A DNA stretch of 64,000 bases from Cohnella candidum (GCF_003713065.1 NZ_CP033433.1:2515001-2579000); one strand, 5' to 3'. Numbered from the stretch's first letter, positions 26,527 to 36,841 are shown. The notes: generated by a model not told the origin, from the letters alone. A program made the numbers and translations.

Positions 26527-28074
26527 TCAATCTCCTCTCTGTTGCCTAAGCTTGCATAATACGTCGACCAAGCCGTCGATCGTCGAGCTTTCCGCGACGG
26601 CCGTCACCTTCAGTCCGTTCTCCTCCGCGGTCCGCGCAGTAATCGGTCCGATGCAGGCGATGTCCACGCCGTCCAGCAGCGCGGCCGGATTCTCCGCGCC
26701 CAATCGCCTGAGGGCTTGAAGCAGGTTGGTGACGGTGGACGAGCTCGTGAACGTGACGGCGTGGATTTCCCCGGTCTCCAGCATTTCCAGAAGAAAAGGA
26801 TCCTGGCTGTCCGCCTGGACGGTTTCGTACACGTCGATTTCCACCGCTTCCACGCCGCGTTTCTCCAATTCCCTCGGGAGCGTTTCCCGGGCAAGGTCCC
26901 CTCTCGGCAGCAGCGCCCTCTGGCCGGCTTTCATTTCGCCGGCCAACGTTTCCAGCAGTCCCTCCGCCAGGAACTTCTCGGGCAGAACGTCCGCACGCAA
27001 GCCGCGAGCCGCCAGCGCTTCCGCCGTTTTGGGCCCGACGGCGGCGAAGCGGGCGCGGTGGAACCTCCGGATATCGATTCCGCACAAATCCAGCCAGCGG
27101 TAGAAATATTCCACCCCGTTCACGCTGGTCAGGAGAACCCAATCATACGTTTCCGCGGCGCCGATCGCATCCTTCACGGCTTGAACCGCGGCGTCCGACT
27201 CCGGCATCCGGGTTTCGATCACCGGGAATTCGTAAGGCTCGCCGCCAAAATCGTCGATCTTGTCCGTCAACTCGCTCGCCTGGGAACGCGCCCGGGTGAC
27301 GAGCACCCGAGTGCCGAAGAGCGGCTTCTTCTCGATCCAGGCGAGCGTTTCCCGCTGGCGCACGACCTCGCCCACGACGATCACCGCGGGCGGCTCAAAG
27401 CCCGCGGCCTTCACTTTCTCTTCGATATCGGACAGCGTGCCGGTCAGCGTCCGCTGTTCCGCCCTCGTGCCCCAGCGAACCAGGGCGACCGGCGTCTCGG
27501 GCGGCCTGCCGTATTTGACGAGCTGCTCCGCGATATAGCCGATTTTCGAGACGCCCATGAGGAAAACCAAGGTGCCGGTGGCGTTCGTGACTTTGTCCCA
27601 TTGGATGGATCGGTCGAGCTTGTCGGGGCTTTCGTGTCCGGTAATGACGGAAAAGGATGAGGCCAGATCACGGTGCGTCACGGGAATCCCCGCATAAGCC
27701 GGCACAGCGATCGCGGACGTGATGCCCGGAACGATTTCATACGGAACGCCGTTCTTTCGGAGCAGCTCGGCCTCTTCCCCCACACGGCCGAACACCGTCG
27801 GATCTCCGCCTTTGAGGCGCACGACCGTTTTGCCTTGAAGCGCCAAATCCACGAGCAGCCGGTTGATTTCCTCCTGCTTCATCGTATGGCGGTCCGGCAG
27901 CTTGCCGACGTAAATGAATTCGGCGCTGGGACGCGCCCGGTTCAGCAGCTGCGGTCCCGCCAGCCGGTCGTACACGACGCAGTCGGAACGCTTCAGGGCT
28001 TCGAGCCCCCTCAACGTGATCAACTTAGGATCTCCCGGTCCCGCGCCGACCAGATACACTTTCCCCATGGCCAT
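26527..28074 (-). CDS. Fused uroporphyrinogen-III C-methyltransferase / uroporphyrinogen-III synthase
   Basis: A 515-residue two-domain enzyme. Residues 1 to about 250 are a SUMT/CobA-type SAM methyltransferase ([52 protein letters not shown]). Residues from about 255 to the end are HemD ([51 protein letters not shown]). The fusion makes uroporphyrinogen III and also commits it to siroheme or cobalamin by methylating C2 and C7. It lies between hemC and hemB. cobA-hemD fusions are known in other Firmicutes; B. subtilis has a stand-alone hemD. Confidence 0.95.
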   Translation of the reverse strand: MAMGKVYLVGAGPGDPKLITLRGLEALKRSDCVVYDRLAGPQLLNRARPSAEFIYVGKLPDRHTMKQEEINRLLVDLALQGKTVVRLKGGDPTVFGRVGEEAELLRKNGVPYEIVPGITSAIAVPAYAGIPVTHRDLASSFSVITGHESPDKLDRSIQWDKVTNATGTLVFLMGVSKIGYIAEQLVKYGRPPETPVALVRWGTRAEQRTLTGTLSDIEEKVKAAGFEPPAVIVVGEVVRQRETLAWIEKKPLFGTRVLVTRARSQASELTDKIDDFGGEPYEFPVIETRMPESDAAVQAVKDAIGAAETYDWVLLTSVNGVEYFYRWLDLCGIDIRRFHRARFAAVGPKTAEALAARGLRADVLPEKFLAEGLLETLAGEMKAGQRALLPRGDLARETLPRELEKRGVEAVEIDVYETVQADSQDPFLLEMLETGEIHAVTFTSSSTVTNLLQALRRLGAENPAALLDGVDIACIGPITARTAEENGLKVTAVAESSTIDGLVDVLCKLRQQRGD

Positions 28075-28079
28075 CTTCT

Positions 28080-29021
28080 CTATTCCCTCGCTTCCGCCAA
28101 AATCGCGTCCGCTCCCCTTGCAAGCAGGGCTTCCGCCACCTTCTGGCCGACTTCGGACGGGTCCGTCCCCGACGCCGTTTCCTTCAGGATGCGGGTGCCG
28201 TCCGGCGACGCGACCATGCCCGTCAGTGAAACCTCACCGTTCGCCGGGTCGTCCTGACCGATGACGGCGTAGGCGCCGATCGGCACCTGGCATCCCCCGT
28301 TCAGCAGGCCGAGCAGCCGGCGTTCGGCTTCAACGGCTTTGGCCGTGACCGGATCATGGATCAACGAGAGCAGGTTCAGCACCACCTTGTCATCCGAACG
28401 GCACTCGATCGCCAAAGCTCCCTGGCCGACCGCAGGAAGGCATACTTCCGGAGGCAAGTAGGAGTCGATCCGCTCTTTCCATCCCATGCGATGGAGGCCG
28501 GCCGCGGCCAACAGAATGGCGTCGAGCCCATCATCCTCCAACTTGCGGAGACGCGTATCGATATTTCCGCGGATCGACTCGATGCGAAGATCCGGCCTCG
28601 CCGCTTGCAGCTGCGCTCCCCGCCGCAGGCTGCTGGTGCCGACCCTGGCTCCTGACGGAAGCTCTTCAAGCGAGGAGGCGGTTCTGCCGATGAAGGCATC
28701 CCGGGGATCTTCCCGTTTGGGGATCGCGCCCAGCGTCAGCCCTTCCGGCAGCTCGAACGGCATGTCTTTCAGGCTATGTACCGCCAAGTCGATCTCTCCG
28801 TCCAGCAAGGCTTGCTCGATCTCCTTTACGAAAAGTCCCTTACCGCCGACCTTGGACAGCGTAACGTCCAGTATGCGGTCCCCGCGGGTCACGATAGGCT
28901 TCAATTCGAATTCGTAAGACAAGCCCGCGGCCTTCGACGCTTCGCGAAGGGAATCCACGGTTTGTCCCGTTTGCGTTAACGCGAGCGCGCTCTGACGCGT
29001 ACCGACGATGATTTTGCGCAT
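28080..29021 (-). CDS. hemC: Hydroxymethylbilane synthase
   Basis: Polymerises four porphobilinogen units to hydroxymethylbilane. 313 residues from the ATG at 29019-29021 (GGTGAGGAG upstream). It begins [18 protein letters not shown]; the catalytic aspartate is in HSLKDMP (Asp86), the substrate-binding arginines are in [11 protein letters not shown], and the dipyrromethane cofactor cysteine is Cys244 in [13 protein letters not shown]. The reading frame is open further upstream, but that part overlaps sirC and has no start signal. It lies 10 nt after the sirC stop. Confidence 0.97.
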   Translation of the reverse strand: MRKIIVGTRQSALALTQTGQTVDSLREASKAAGLSYEFELKPIVTRGDRILDVTLSKVGGKGLFVKEIEQALLDGEIDLAVHSLKDMPFELPEGLTLGAIPKREDPRDAFIGRTASSLEELPSGARVGTSSLRRGAQLQAARPDLRIESIRGNIDTRLRKLEDDGLDAILLAAAGLHRMGWKERIDSYLPPEVCLPAVGQGALAIECRSDDKVVLNLLSLIHDPVTAKAVEAERRLLGLLNGGCQVPIGAYAVIGQDDPANGEVSLTGMVASPDGTRILKETASGTDPSEVGQKVAEALLARGADAILAEARE

Positions 29022-29031
29022 GATTAGCTCC

Positions 29032-29697
29032 TCACCTTTTCTCTCTGTCTTGTCCGGAACCGGCCCGATCCCTGAGCCGTTCCAGCAGGCGGTCCGGTTC
29101 GGCCGCGATGCCGGTCGTCCGCCATTCTTCGAGCGCGTCCGTCTCAGCCGCCGCGGCCAAAAGTCTTCGCCTCTCCTCACGGCTGGAAACACGCTCTTTC
29201 ACGATTCGCCGAATCCGGCGCAACTCGTCGGCATATTCGGCATATTCCGGTCCGTACCGCGTTTCCAATTCCCTTACGACGCGGGAAGCGAGAGCCGGCC
29301 CGGCGCCGGAAACGCTGGCCGTGAGGATGAAACGCCCCCGCCGCAGCACCGCCGGTAAGATGAAATCGCCGGCCTCTCCGTCTTCCGCCGCGTTGACCGG
29401 GATACCGGACGCCGCAGCCGCGGCCGTGATCCGCAGGTTCGCCTCGGAACTGCCCGCAGCGGCAAACACCAGCGTCGCCCCCGCAAGATCCGAGGCTTCC
29501 GCTTCTTTCTGCCGCCACTCCAGCCGCCCCACTTCCGCCAGCGTCCGCAAGCCTTCCGTCAGCTCGGGACTGACGACGCGTATCTGCGCGCCCGCTTCGA
29601 GCAGGCCGCAGACTTTTCGCTCCGCCACAGGCCCCCCTCCGATCACGACGGCCAGTTTCCCTTCCATGCGAAGCATGACCGGATACCATTCCGCCAT
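29032..29697 (-). CDS. Precorrin-2 dehydrogenase / sirohydrochlorin ferrochelatase-like
   Basis: NAD-dependent enzyme of siroheme synthesis, acting on the product of the adjacent methyltransferase domain. 221 residues beginning [14 protein letters not shown]; the Rossmann motif is [21 protein letters not shown], and the N-terminal domain continues with [22 protein letters not shown], typical of Met8/CysG-N/SirC proteins. GGGGGAGG precedes the ATG. Whether it also inserts iron cannot be read from the sequence. It lies between hemX and hemC, so siroheme and heme branches share one transcript. Confidence 0.92.
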   Translation of the reverse strand: MAEWYPVMLRMEGKLAVVIGGGPVAERKVCGLLEAGAQIRVVSPELTEGLRTLAEVGRLEWRQKEAEASDLAGATLVFAAAGSSEANLRITAAAAASGIPVNAAEDGEAGDFILPAVLRRGRFILTASVSGAGPALASRVVRELETRYGPEYAEYADELRRIRRIVKERVSSREERRRLLAAAAETDALEEWRTTGIAAEPDRLLERLRDRAGSGQDREKR

Positions 29698-29714
29698 CAG
29701 CGCCTCCCCCTTCC

Positions 29715-30536
29715 TTACATCCAGCGATGGAACGCCGAAACGGAATTGGCGAAAAACGCGGCCACAAGCAGCGCGTATCCGATCAGGTTCCAACGCGCCA
29801 CCTTCGTTCCGTCATCTCCGGATGCGGTTCTCCGCAGCAGGTAGACGACGTAAAGGATTCCGGCGGCGAAGGAGAGGAGCACTTTCTCGTCCAGCAGGGA
29901 ACGCGCCCTGCCGTCGAGCAGCAAAGCCGCCGTTCCGGTCGACAAGGACAGGAACAGCAGCGGAACCCCGATCAACCCCGCCCGGAAAGCGTACCGGTCG
30001 ATGAGCTCCAAGCTGGGCATCCGGCTGAGAACCGGCGTCCAACGCTTTTTCTTCAGGCGCTCGTGCAAGAAGAGATACATGCCTCCCAAAATCGCGGCGA
30101 CGGTCAACACGGCGAACGAAACGGTAATGAGGCCGATATGCACGACGAGCAGCCGTTTGGCCGCCTCCCAAGAGGAAAGAACGAAGTTCCGGTGCGGCCG
30201 CTGCAGCAGGTTCATGGCCAAAACCGCGAATCCGACGACATTGACGAACAGCACGAGCAGCTCGGCCCGAAGCCAGCGGTTCACAAGGAAGGACAGCGAC
30301 ACCAGCAGCCAAGAAACGAAAAATAAAAAGTCCTTGAGCGAAAGCTCCGCCACCGAAAAACGCTGGATCAGCAGCAAGATCAGGAAGATCGTCTGCAAGA
30401 CCCAGACGAAAACAAGCAGCCCTGTTCCCGCTTTTCTCGCGCTCCGGCTGCCGGATGCGGCGTCGGACGCGAAGAAAAGCAAGCTCAGGGCATATACGTA
30501 AAGTACGGCATCGGTCAACCAGTCTTGCGTCAACAT
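29715..30536 (-). CDS. hemX: HemX, CcsA-like integral membrane protein
   Basis: 273 residues with about eight hydrophobic segments, related to the CcsA/CcmC cytochrome c assembly family. Conserved histidines are visible in LLVVHIGLITVSF and near the C terminus (FHRWM). In B. subtilis HemX lowers the amount of HemA (glutamyl-tRNA reductase) rather than assembling cytochromes. Its place immediately after hemA supports the same role here. It is 54 nt downstream of hemA, and that gap holds a perfect palindrome. Confidence 0.92.
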   Translation of the reverse strand: MLTQDWLTDAVLYVYALSLLFFASDAASGSRSARKAGTGLLVFVWVLQTIFLILLLIQRFSVAELSLKDFLFFVSWLLVSLSFLVNRWLRAELLVLFVNVVGFAVLAMNLLQRPHRNFVLSSWEAAKRLLVVHIGLITVSFAVLTVAAILGGMYLFLHERLKKKRWTPVLSRMPSLELIDRYAFRAGLIGVPLLFLSLSTGTAALLLDGRARSLLDEKVLLSFAAGILYVVYLLRRTASGDDGTKVARWNLIGYALLVAAFFANSVSAFHRWM

Positions 30537-30563
30537 GGGGCAGCGCCTCCCCTGGACTCGGGT

Positions 30564-30583
30564 CAGCCGGTTGCAACCGGCTG
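30564..30583. repeat. Perfect 20-bp palindrome between hemA and hemX
   Basis: CAGCCGGTTGCAACCGGCTG reads the same on both strands. It lies 7 nt past the hemA stop and about 27 nt before hemX, without a following T tract, so it is not a standard terminator. It may act as an mRNA 3' end stabiliser or as an operator. Confidence 0.6.
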
Positions 30584-30590
30584 CCGGATT

Positions 30591-31991
30591 CTACTGGAGT
30601 GCGCCCGCCAGCCGGCCGAGCAGCGTCTCCAATTCGCGAACGGCGCCGGCAGGCTCCTGGGATTCGTTTTCCTTGCGGGACTTGCGCTCGCTAACGGCTT
30701 CTTCCTTCAGCTTGGAAACCTCATCCTCCAAGGAGAACAGCTGGACGAACAGCTTCATCGCTTCCTCGCCCTTCTTCTCCGCCGCAAGCTCCTTGATGCG
30801 AAGGATGGGGTCGTGGATCATTTGGTTCACCATGCTCTTGGTCAGTTTGCGGATCACCTTCTGCTCCCGGTCATCCAAATCCGGAAGCTTGCGGAGCATG
30901 CTCTCCAACGTGCTTTCCTGGATGGCGGCCGCCTTCTCCTGCAGGGCGCGGATGAGCGGGCTGACGCCGAGCGTCGCGAACCATTCGCGGTACGCTTCTT
31001 GCTCTTCGGAGATCATTGCTTCGATGACCGCCGCTTCCTTGCGGCGTTTCTCCAGGTTCCCTTCGACGATCCCTTCAAGGTCGTCAATATCGTAAAGGAA
31101 AACGTTCGGAATGTCTCCGCATGCAGGATCGATATCCCGCGGCACGGCGATGTCGATCAGGAAAAGCGGACGTTTCTTGCGTTTGGCCATCGCCTGCTCG
31201 ATCGCGCCGCGCTCCAGGACGAACCGTTCCGCGCCGGTGCTGCTGATCACGATATCGGCTTCATCCAAGCGGCTGAGCGCCTCTTCCATGGAAAGCGCCG
31301 TCCCGTCGAACTTGCCTGCGAGTTCCTCGGCGCGGGAAACCGTACGTCCCGCGACGAATACTTTCTTCGCGCCGTTCGCGTGCAGATGGCGTGCGGTCAG
31401 CTCGCTCATTTTGCCCGCGCCGACGATCATGACCGTCTTATCGGTAAATCGGCCGAAAATTTTCTTGCCCAGTTCCACCGCCGCATAACTGACGGAGACG
31501 GCGTTTTCGCCGATCGAGGTTTCGGAGTGCGCCCGCTTGGCCAGCGTGACCGCTTGCTTGAACAGCCGGTTGAAAATCGTGCCGGTGGTCCCGTTCTCCT
31601 GCGCCTGGAGGAACGCGTCCCGAACTTGGCCCAGGATCTGCGTCTCGCCCAGCACCATCGAATCGAGCCCGCTGGTGACGCGGAACAAATGTTCCACCGC
31701 CTGATCGTCTTCGTGCATATATAAATGTTTGTTGAATTCCTGCCTCGGAATTTGGAACCATTGCTCCATGAATGCCCGCACGTAATGGCCGCACAAATGC
31801 AGGCGATCCACCACTACGTAAATTTCCGTACGATTGCAGGTCGCGACGATTACGCCTTCGAGAATGCCCGTCGTCTTTTTGAGCGACTGAAGCGCCTCGA
31901 GCGTATCGCCTTCCGCAAGCGCGAAACGTTCCCGGATTTCCACGGGGGCCGTCCGGTAGTTCAAGCCGACGACAATCAGATGCATGAGCAT
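30591..31991 (-). CDS. hemA: Glutamyl-tRNA reductase
   Basis: NADPH-dependent reduction of glutamyl-tRNA to glutamate-1-semialdehyde, the regulated first step of the C5 pathway. 466 residues: catalytic cysteine in VATCNRTEIY (Cys52), LGETQILGQVRDAF, the NADPH motif VMIVGAGKMSELTARHL, and a C-terminal dimerisation helix region with a charged tail. The first of two possible ATGs is taken, with AAGGCGGTGA upstream; starting two codons later is equally possible. It heads the hemA-hemX-sirC-hemC-cobA/hemD-hemB operon. Confidence 0.97.
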   Translation of the reverse strand: MLMHLIVVGLNYRTAPVEIRERFALAEGDTLEALQSLKKTTGILEGVIVATCNRTEIYVVVDRLHLCGHYVRAFMEQWFQIPRQEFNKHLYMHEDDQAVEHLFRVTSGLDSMVLGETQILGQVRDAFLQAQENGTTGTIFNRLFKQAVTLAKRAHSETSIGENAVSVSYAAVELGKKIFGRFTDKTVMIVGAGKMSELTARHLHANGAKKVFVAGRTVSRAEELAGKFDGTALSMEEALSRLDEADIVISSTGAERFVLERGAIEQAMAKRKKRPLFLIDIAVPRDIDPACGDIPNVFLYDIDDLEGIVEGNLEKRRKEAAVIEAMISEEQEAYREWFATLGVSPLIRALQEKAAAIQESTLESMLRKLPDLDDREQKVIRKLTKSMVNQMIHDPILRIKELAAEKKGEEAMKLFVQLFSLEDEVSKLKEEAVSERKSRKENESQEPAGAVRELETLLGRLAGALQ

Positions 31992-32037
31992 TCACCGCCT
32001 TTCTCGAAGGATGCAGACCCGCTTAAGGTCAAGCCTC

Positions 32038-32046
32038 ATTATACCA
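32038..32046 (-). promoter_or_regulatory. Extended -10 promoter of the hemA operon
   Basis: Minus-strand TGGTATAAT (TGn plus a perfect -10) lies about 47 nt upstream of hemA. A good -35 is not evident, consistent with an extended -10 promoter. Confidence 0.65.
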
Positions 32047-32148
32047 CTTTCGACAACCCGGCTCACGCCGCAAATTTGAAAAGTTTATGAAAACGGAGCT
32101 TCGCCCCTTTTCTATTGTCGACGCCTTATTAGCAGGATATTCCCGAAG

Positions 32149-32181
32149 AAAACCAAAAGCCATGAGGGGGATCCTCATGGC
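32149..32181 (-). terminator. Rho-independent terminator after speD
   Basis: Minus-strand GCCATGAGG-atccc-CCTCATGGC followed by TTTTGGTTTTC. Confidence 0.85.
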
Positions 32182-32201
32182 CTTCTCATCGTATGTTCGG
32201 G

Positions 32202-32600
32202 TTATACGAGCTCGACCTGTTTCATGACCGGCTCTTCGACTTGCATTTCACCCAGGCCGCGAACGAGTTTTTTCGCGTAAGTGCGCTCAGGCTTCAAGAC
32301 GCCAACGAGATAATCGATCGCCGCTTGCGGATCGACCGTTTCGCCGCAGGTGTAGCAATCGATGGCGGCAAAACCTTTCTCGGGATACGTGTGAATCGAG
32401 AGATGGCTCTCCGAAAGCAGAACCAGAACCGTTGCCCCTTGAGGTTCGAATTGTTTGGCTTGAACCGATAGAACGGTGGCGCCGCAAGCTTCGGCTGCCT
32501 CGACCATGTGCGATTGGAGAAGTTCGGCGTTGTTCAACGTATCGAAGTTTACTCCCCAAGTGTCCACCGCAACGTGCCGTCCGAAAGTAGAGTATTCCAT
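32202..32600 (-). CDS. speD: S-adenosylmethionine decarboxylase proenzyme
   Basis: Supplies the aminopropyl donor for spermidine synthesis. The 132-residue proenzyme is of the short bacterial type (class 1B, SpeH-like). Self-cleavage is expected between Glu64 and Ser65 in LLSESHLSIHTYPE, turning Ser65 into the pyruvoyl cofactor; the assisting residues His70 and Cys85 (CYTCGE) are present. GGGGGAACC precedes the ATG. It is monocistronic, with its own promoter region and terminator. No speE-like gene is near. Confidence 0.96.
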   Translation of the reverse strand: MEYSTFGRHVAVDTWGVNFDTLNNAELLQSHMVEAAEACGATVLSVQAKQFEPQGATVLVLLSESHLSIHTYPEKGFAAIDCYTCGETVDPQAAIDYLVGVLKPERTYAKKLVRGLGEMQVEEPVMKQVELV

Positions 32601-32910
32601 CTTTCGGTTCCCCCTTCCTAGGAATAAAATGTGAAGCTGATTTCATCCGCTAGGACCTACGTCATTCACTTCTCGAGGGAATTTGCTCTCTCATCGCATT
32701 CCGTTCCTGAGTGAATCCTGGTTCCTATTGTGTTGTCAACGAAAATAAAAATAACATCTATCGCCCTGAATTGCAACAACTTTTTTTAGACAGTTTTACC
32801 CCCGTCCAACCCGCGCCGGGCTTGGCGTTAGCCCGTTTTTCGGATCTTCGGTTTCCCCGGCGCCCGCAACGTCCACCCCATGCGGTTTTCGGGGGCTTCG
32901 CGGCCTGCCC
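32601..32910. other. Intergenic region upstream of speD
   Basis: About 310 nt without a convincing gene. It contains the speD ribosome binding site and the candidate promoter listed separately. A second -35-like TTGACA on the minus strand (about 32735-32740) lacks a good -10. The part nearest 32800-32910 is GC-rich with no feature I can name. Confidence 0.5.
32748..32776 (-). promoter_or_regulatory. Candidate speD promoter
   Basis: Minus-strand TTGCAA (32771-32776) and TATTTT (32748-32753) are 17 nt apart, leaving a 5' UTR of roughly 140 nt before speD. Confidence 0.5.
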
Positions 32911-32942
32911 AAAATAAGAAGAGCCGCACTCGGCGGCTCCTG
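32911..32942 (-). terminator. Rho-independent terminator after the unrecognised 196-aa gene
   Basis: Minus-strand GAGCCGCC-gagt-GCGGCTC followed by TTCTTATTTT. Confidence 0.8.
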
Positions 32943-32965
32943 CGATGAGGCAATATGAGAGTATT

Positions 32966-33556
32966 TTAAGCTTCCAGAACGAACAGCAGGCGGCTGTGGT
33001 ACTTCAACCGTTCGTCGATTTCACGGATACTTCCGGGGTCCGCAGCGCGATTGCGCCGATCCAACAGCTCGTTGACCGACTGCTTCAGCCTTCCGATCTC
33101 TTCTTCGACGGAACAAAGTTGGAACTGGGCTTCCATTCTTCCGAGCGTGTCGCGGTATTCGAACACGGTACGTACGGCGTTCCCTTTGCATTCGGCGATC
33201 CGGATGACCGCGCCCTGCATATAGTGGTACACCATCGTAAAGCCTTCGTAAATCCGGTTGACGACCGCGTCGCCCTTGAAGGCAGAAACCATTTTGCGAA
33301 GGACGTTCGTCAGTTTGGGCTGCACGACCCTGCAGGTCAGCCGGCAACGGTAGTTCCCTTCGGAACGCTCAAAGGTTAAGCGGATAGATTCGCCGCCCGC
33401 GTCGTCCTCCAGGACGACCTCCTGATTGCCGTTCTCCAGAACGAACACCTGCAGGCGAAGCTGCTGGGCTCCGCACAAGGCAAGAAGCCTCGGCATATCG
33501 GTTTCCGGCACGGTCAGATTGGCATTGACATACTCCGTGGCTACCCGTTGAGCCAT
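32966..33556 (-). CDS. Conserved-looking hypothetical protein, function unknown
   Basis: 196 residues starting MAQRVATEYVNANLTV, with GAGGAG before the ATG at 33554-33556. I do not recognise a functional family. The protein looks soluble and mixed alpha/beta: an N-terminal half rich in strands (LQVFVLENGNQEVVLED, IRLTFERSEGNYRCRLTC), a central QPKLTNVLRKMVSAFKGD helix, and a C-terminal coiled-coil-like region (EEEIGRLKQSVNELLDRRN). There are five cysteines but no CxxC motif. It lies alone between speD and engB with its own terminator; a TATAAT lies about 80 nt upstream. Codon pattern and a good Shine-Dalgarno support a real gene. Confidence 0.8.
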   Translation of the reverse strand: MAQRVATEYVNANLTVPETDMPRLLALCGAQQLRLQVFVLENGNQEVVLEDDAGGESIRLTFERSEGNYRCRLTCRVVQPKLTNVLRKMVSAFKGDAVVNRIYEGFTMVYHYMQGAVIRIAECKGNAVRTVFEYRDTLGRMEAQFQLCSVEEEIGRLKQSVNELLDRRNRAADPGSIREIDERLKYHSRLLFVLEA

Positions 33557-33720
33557 AAAAATCTCCTCAATTCCCATTGTGTTGCGCGTTTGTCAAACCT
33601 TCAATACTTGTTACCCACCTTTATTATATGATAATCCTTCGGCCGTTTCTCGCGTCCCAGCCGCGATTTTCCCGCAAAAAACCCGTAAAAAACGATTCCT
33701 CCCGGCATCCGCCCGAAGTT

Positions 33721-34365
33721 TTACGCGTTATCCTCTGTTTCCTGCGGTACTTTATGGGGTTCAGAAGGGGACTCACTCGCGATTCCGGCCGCTTGCGCGA
33801 TGATGCTCCATAATTCATCCCTTCCTTGGCCCGTTTCCGACGAAAACACGACGAGCGGAAAGTGGCCCGGCATGCCGAGCGTTTGGCGGACGATCTTGGC
33901 GTGCTTCGGGATTTGGTTGCGGGAAATTTTGTCCGCCTTGGTCGCGACCACGCACATCGGGATGCCGTAGTGGGACAACCAGGCGAACATGTTCCGGTCT
34001 TCAGCCGACGGCGGGTGGCGCAAGTCCACGAGCTGCAGCACGAGCTTGAGCGGCTCCCGGTCGCGCAAGTAACGCTCCGCCAGCTTGCCCCACGCTTCCC
34101 GTTGGGTTTTGGCCACACGGGCGTAGCCGTATCCCGGAAAATCGACGAAGTAAAGAACTTCGTTGATTCGGTAATAGTTCAGCGTCTGCGTTTTGCCCGG
34201 CTGCGCACTCGTGCGGGCCAGGTTGCGTCGCAGCAGCATTTTGTTGATCAAGGAAGACTTGCCGACGTTGGAACGGCCGGCGAGGGCCACCTCCGGCAAA
34301 CCGTCCTCCGGAAATTGGCTCTCGCCGGCCGCGCTGATGACGAAATCGCTTGTTTTGATTTTCAT
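33721..34365 (-). CDS. engB: Ribosome biogenesis GTPase EngB (YsxC/YihA)
   Basis: Essential GTPase of 50S assembly. 214 residues beginning [19 protein letters not shown]. The G motifs are [15 protein letters not shown] (G1), [17 protein letters not shown] (G3) and TKADK (G4). The C-terminal 25 residues are an acidic, Ser/Pro/Glu-rich tail beyond the usual fold. I chose the ATG at 34363-34365 because it gives the standard N terminus, although the GGAAGGA is somewhat far from it. It follows lonA by 28 nt, the B. subtilis order. Confidence 0.96.
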   Translation of the reverse strand: MKIKTSDFVISAAGESQFPEDGLPEVALAGRSNVGKSSLINKMLLRRNLARTSAQPGKTQTLNYYRINEVLYFVDFPGYGYARVAKTQREAWGKLAERYLRDREPLKLVLQLVDLRHPPSAEDRNMFAWLSHYGIPMCVVATKADKISRNQIPKHAKIVRQTLGMPGHFPLVVFSSETGQGRDELWSIIAQAAGIASESPSEPHKVPQETEDNA

Positions 34366-34393
34366 GGAAAAGGAACGTCCTTCCGGTTTGGCG

Positions 34394-36841
34394 TCAGTGA
34401 GTGCCGAGCGGCGGCCCGTCTTCGGTCTCGGATTCCACGGTCGCCGGAATCGGCGCATCCGGGGTCGTTTCCAGCGCGACGGGGTCGCTGCCGACGGGCG
34501 GCGGTGCGATCAAGATCGGATCGGTCAGCGCGTGAAGCAGCACTTCGTCCATGTGCGAAACCGGCACGAACGTCATCGCTTCCCGCACGCTGTCCGGTAT
34601 ATCCCGCAGGTCGCGCTCGTTGTCCTTCGGAATCAGCACTTTGCGGATGCCGGCCCGATGCGCAGCCAAGGATTTCTCCTTCAAGCCGCCGATCGGAAGC
34701 ACGCGGCCTCGCAGCGTGATTTCCCCCGTCATCGCGACTTCGCGGGAGACCGGCCGGTTGGTCAGGGCCGAAATCAGCGCGGTCGCCATCGTGATCCCGG
34801 CGGACGGGCCGTCTTTGGGGATCGCCCCTTCGGGAATATGGATATGGATGTCGTTCTTCTCGTGGAAGTCCGAAGCGATCCCGAGCTCCTTCACCCGGCT
34901 GCGGGTATAGCTGAACGCGGCTTGAGCCGACTCTTTCATGACGTCGCCGAGTTTGCCCGTCAGGGTCAGCTTGCCGTTGCCCGGCATCACGGTGACTTCG
35001 ATGACCAGCGTGTCGCCGCCGACTTCCGTCCAGGCGAGTCCCGTGACGGCGCCGATCTGGTCTTCCTGCTCCGCCATGCCGTAACGGAACTTCGGCGGGC
35101 CTAGGTATTCCTTCAGCTTGGCGACGTCGACCGCGATCGGAGCCGATTCCGGATTCGCCACGATCTCCTTGGCCGCCTTGCGGCAAATGGAAGCCAGCTG
35201 CTGCTCCATGTTGCGGACGCCGGACTCCCGGGTGTATTCCCGGATGAGCGTAAGGACGGCTTCGGGCTTCACGTCCAGCTGCGATTCCTCCAGCCCGTGC
35301 TCCCGCTTCTGCTTCGGCAGCAGATGCTGCTCGGCGATTTTCTGCTTTTCCAGCTCGGTGTATCCCGGTACGGTAAGCAGCTCCATGCGGTCCAGCAGCG
35401 GCCGCGGGATGTTATGCACGACGTTGGCCGTCGTCACGAACATGACGTTGGACAGGTCGAACGGCATTTCGATGTAGTGGTCGCTGAACGTGGCGTTCTG
35501 CTCCGGGTCCAGCACCTCGAGGAGCGCGGACGCCGGGTCCCCGCGGAAGTCCATCGCCATTTTGTCGATTTCGTCCAGCAGGAAAACGGGGTTCTGCGTG
35601 CCGGCGGTGCGCATCCCTTGGATGACGCGGCCCGGCATCGCGCCCACGTAAGTGCGGCGGTGTCCTCGGATTTCAGCCTCGTCGCGGACGCCCCCGAGCG
35701 AGATGCGAACGAATTCGCGGCCCAAGGACTTCGCGATCGATCTCGCCAGCGAAGTTTTGCCGACGCCCGGCGGGCCGACGAAGCAAAGGATCGGACCTTT
35801 CAGTTTTTTCACGAGCTTCTGGACCGCCAAGTACTCGAGCACCCGTTCCTTCGGTTTCTCCAGGCCATAATGCTCTTCGTCCAGGATTTGCTCGGCCTTG
35901 GCGATGTCGAGATCGTCTTCCGTCTGCTTGTTCCACGGAAGGGCCAGCAGCCACTCCACGTAAGTACGGATGACCGCTCCTTCGGCGGAGGAGGCGGGCA
36001 TTTTCTCCAGCCGGTCGATTTCTTTCTCGACCTTGGCGGCGATTTTCTCCGGCAGCGAGGCTTCCTCCAGTTGGTTCCGGAGTTCTTCGACCTCGCCCGC
36101 GCGCCCTTCCTTCTCGCCCAGCTCTTTCTGGATCGCCTTCATTTGCTCGCGCAGGTAGTATTCCTTCTGCGTTTTTTCCATCTGCTTCTTCACGCGCTGG
36201 CTGATTTTGCGTTCCAGCTCGAGCACTTCGCGCTCGTTGTTCAGAAGATCGAGCACTTTCTCGAGCCGGGAGCGGACGTTCACCGTCTCGAGAATGTCTT
36301 GCTTATCTTTAATTTTCAGCGACAGATGGCTCGTGATGACGTCCGCCAGCCGGCCCGGCTGGTCGATGTCCGATACGGCGGCGAGCGTTTCCGGCGTGAC
36401 CTTCTTCGAAAGGTTGATGTAGTTCTCGAATTGGCTGAGGACGGCCCGCATGAGGGCATCCAACTCCGGATCCCCTTCTCCCGTCTCCTGCAATTCCTTG
36501 GCCAGAACTTCGTAGTATTGTTCGTTTGGCAAGTACTGTTCGATCTCCGCACGGTGGACGCCTTCCACCAGCACGCGGATCGTTCCGTTCGGCAGCTTGA
36601 GCATCTGGCGCACTTTCGCGACCGTACCGACGCGGTAGATATCGTCGTGCGTCGGTTCCTCGATGTTCACTTCCGATTGGGAACACAGAAGGATCATGTG
36701 ATCGTCGACCATGCTCTGCTCCAGCGCCTTAACCGACTTCTCCCGCCCGACGTCCAGATGAAGCACCATGCTGGGATACACGAGCAGCCCGCGCAGGGGC
36801 AGCAAAGGAATAGAACGGCTTCTCGTTTTGCCCGAACCCAT
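34394..36841 (-). CDS. lon: ATP-dependent protease LonA
   Basis: AAA+ serine protease degrading damaged and regulatory proteins. 815 residues from the ATG at 36839-36841 (AAGGAGG upstream): an N-terminal Lon substrate-binding domain ([23 protein letters not shown]), a coiled-coil middle, Walker A in [11 protein letters not shown], Walker B in FLLDEIDKM, and the proteolytic domain with catalytic Ser about residue 680 in KDGPSAGIT and Lys in [10 protein letters not shown]. The last 35 or so residues are an Ala/Pro/Glu-rich tail absent from typical LonA (774 aa in B. subtilis). It is followed by engB. Confidence 0.97.
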   Translation of the reverse strand: MGSGKTRSRSIPLLPLRGLLVYPSMVLHLDVGREKSVKALEQSMVDDHMILLCSQSEVNIEEPTHDDIYRVGTVAKVRQMLKLPNGTIRVLVEGVHRAEIEQYLPNEQYYEVLAKELQETGEGDPELDALMRAVLSQFENYINLSKKVTPETLAAVSDIDQPGRLADVITSHLSLKIKDKQDILETVNVRSRLEKVLDLLNNEREVLELERKISQRVKKQMEKTQKEYYLREQMKAIQKELGEKEGRAGEVEELRNQLEEASLPEKIAAKVEKEIDRLEKMPASSAEGAVIRTYVEWLLALPWNKQTEDDLDIAKAEQILDEEHYGLEKPKERVLEYLAVQKLVKKLKGPILCFVGPPGVGKTSLARSIAKSLGREFVRISLGGVRDEAEIRGHRRTYVGAMPGRVIQGMRTAGTQNPVFLLDEIDKMAMDFRGDPASALLEVLDPEQNATFSDHYIEMPFDLSNVMFVTTANVVHNIPRPLLDRMELLTVPGYTELEKQKIAEQHLLPKQKREHGLEESQLDVKPEAVLTLIREYTRESGVRNMEQQLASICRKAAKEIVANPESAPIAVDVAKLKEYLGPPKFRYGMAEQEDQIGAVTGLAWTEVGGDTLVIEVTVMPGNGKLTLTGKLGDVMKESAQAAFSYTRSRVKELGIASDFHEKNDIHIHIPEGAIPKDGPSAGITMATALISALTNRPVSREVAMTGEITLRGRVLPIGGLKEKSLAAHRAGIRKVLIPKDNERDLRDIPDSVREAMTFVPVSHMDEVLLHALTDPILIAPPPVGSDPVALETTPDAPIPATVESETEDGPPLGTH

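Noticed and set aside
28080-29192. Longer hemC starting at 29192
   Set aside because: The extra 57 codons overlap sirC in another frame and have no start signal; the ATG at 29021 has a clear ribosome binding site and the family N terminus.
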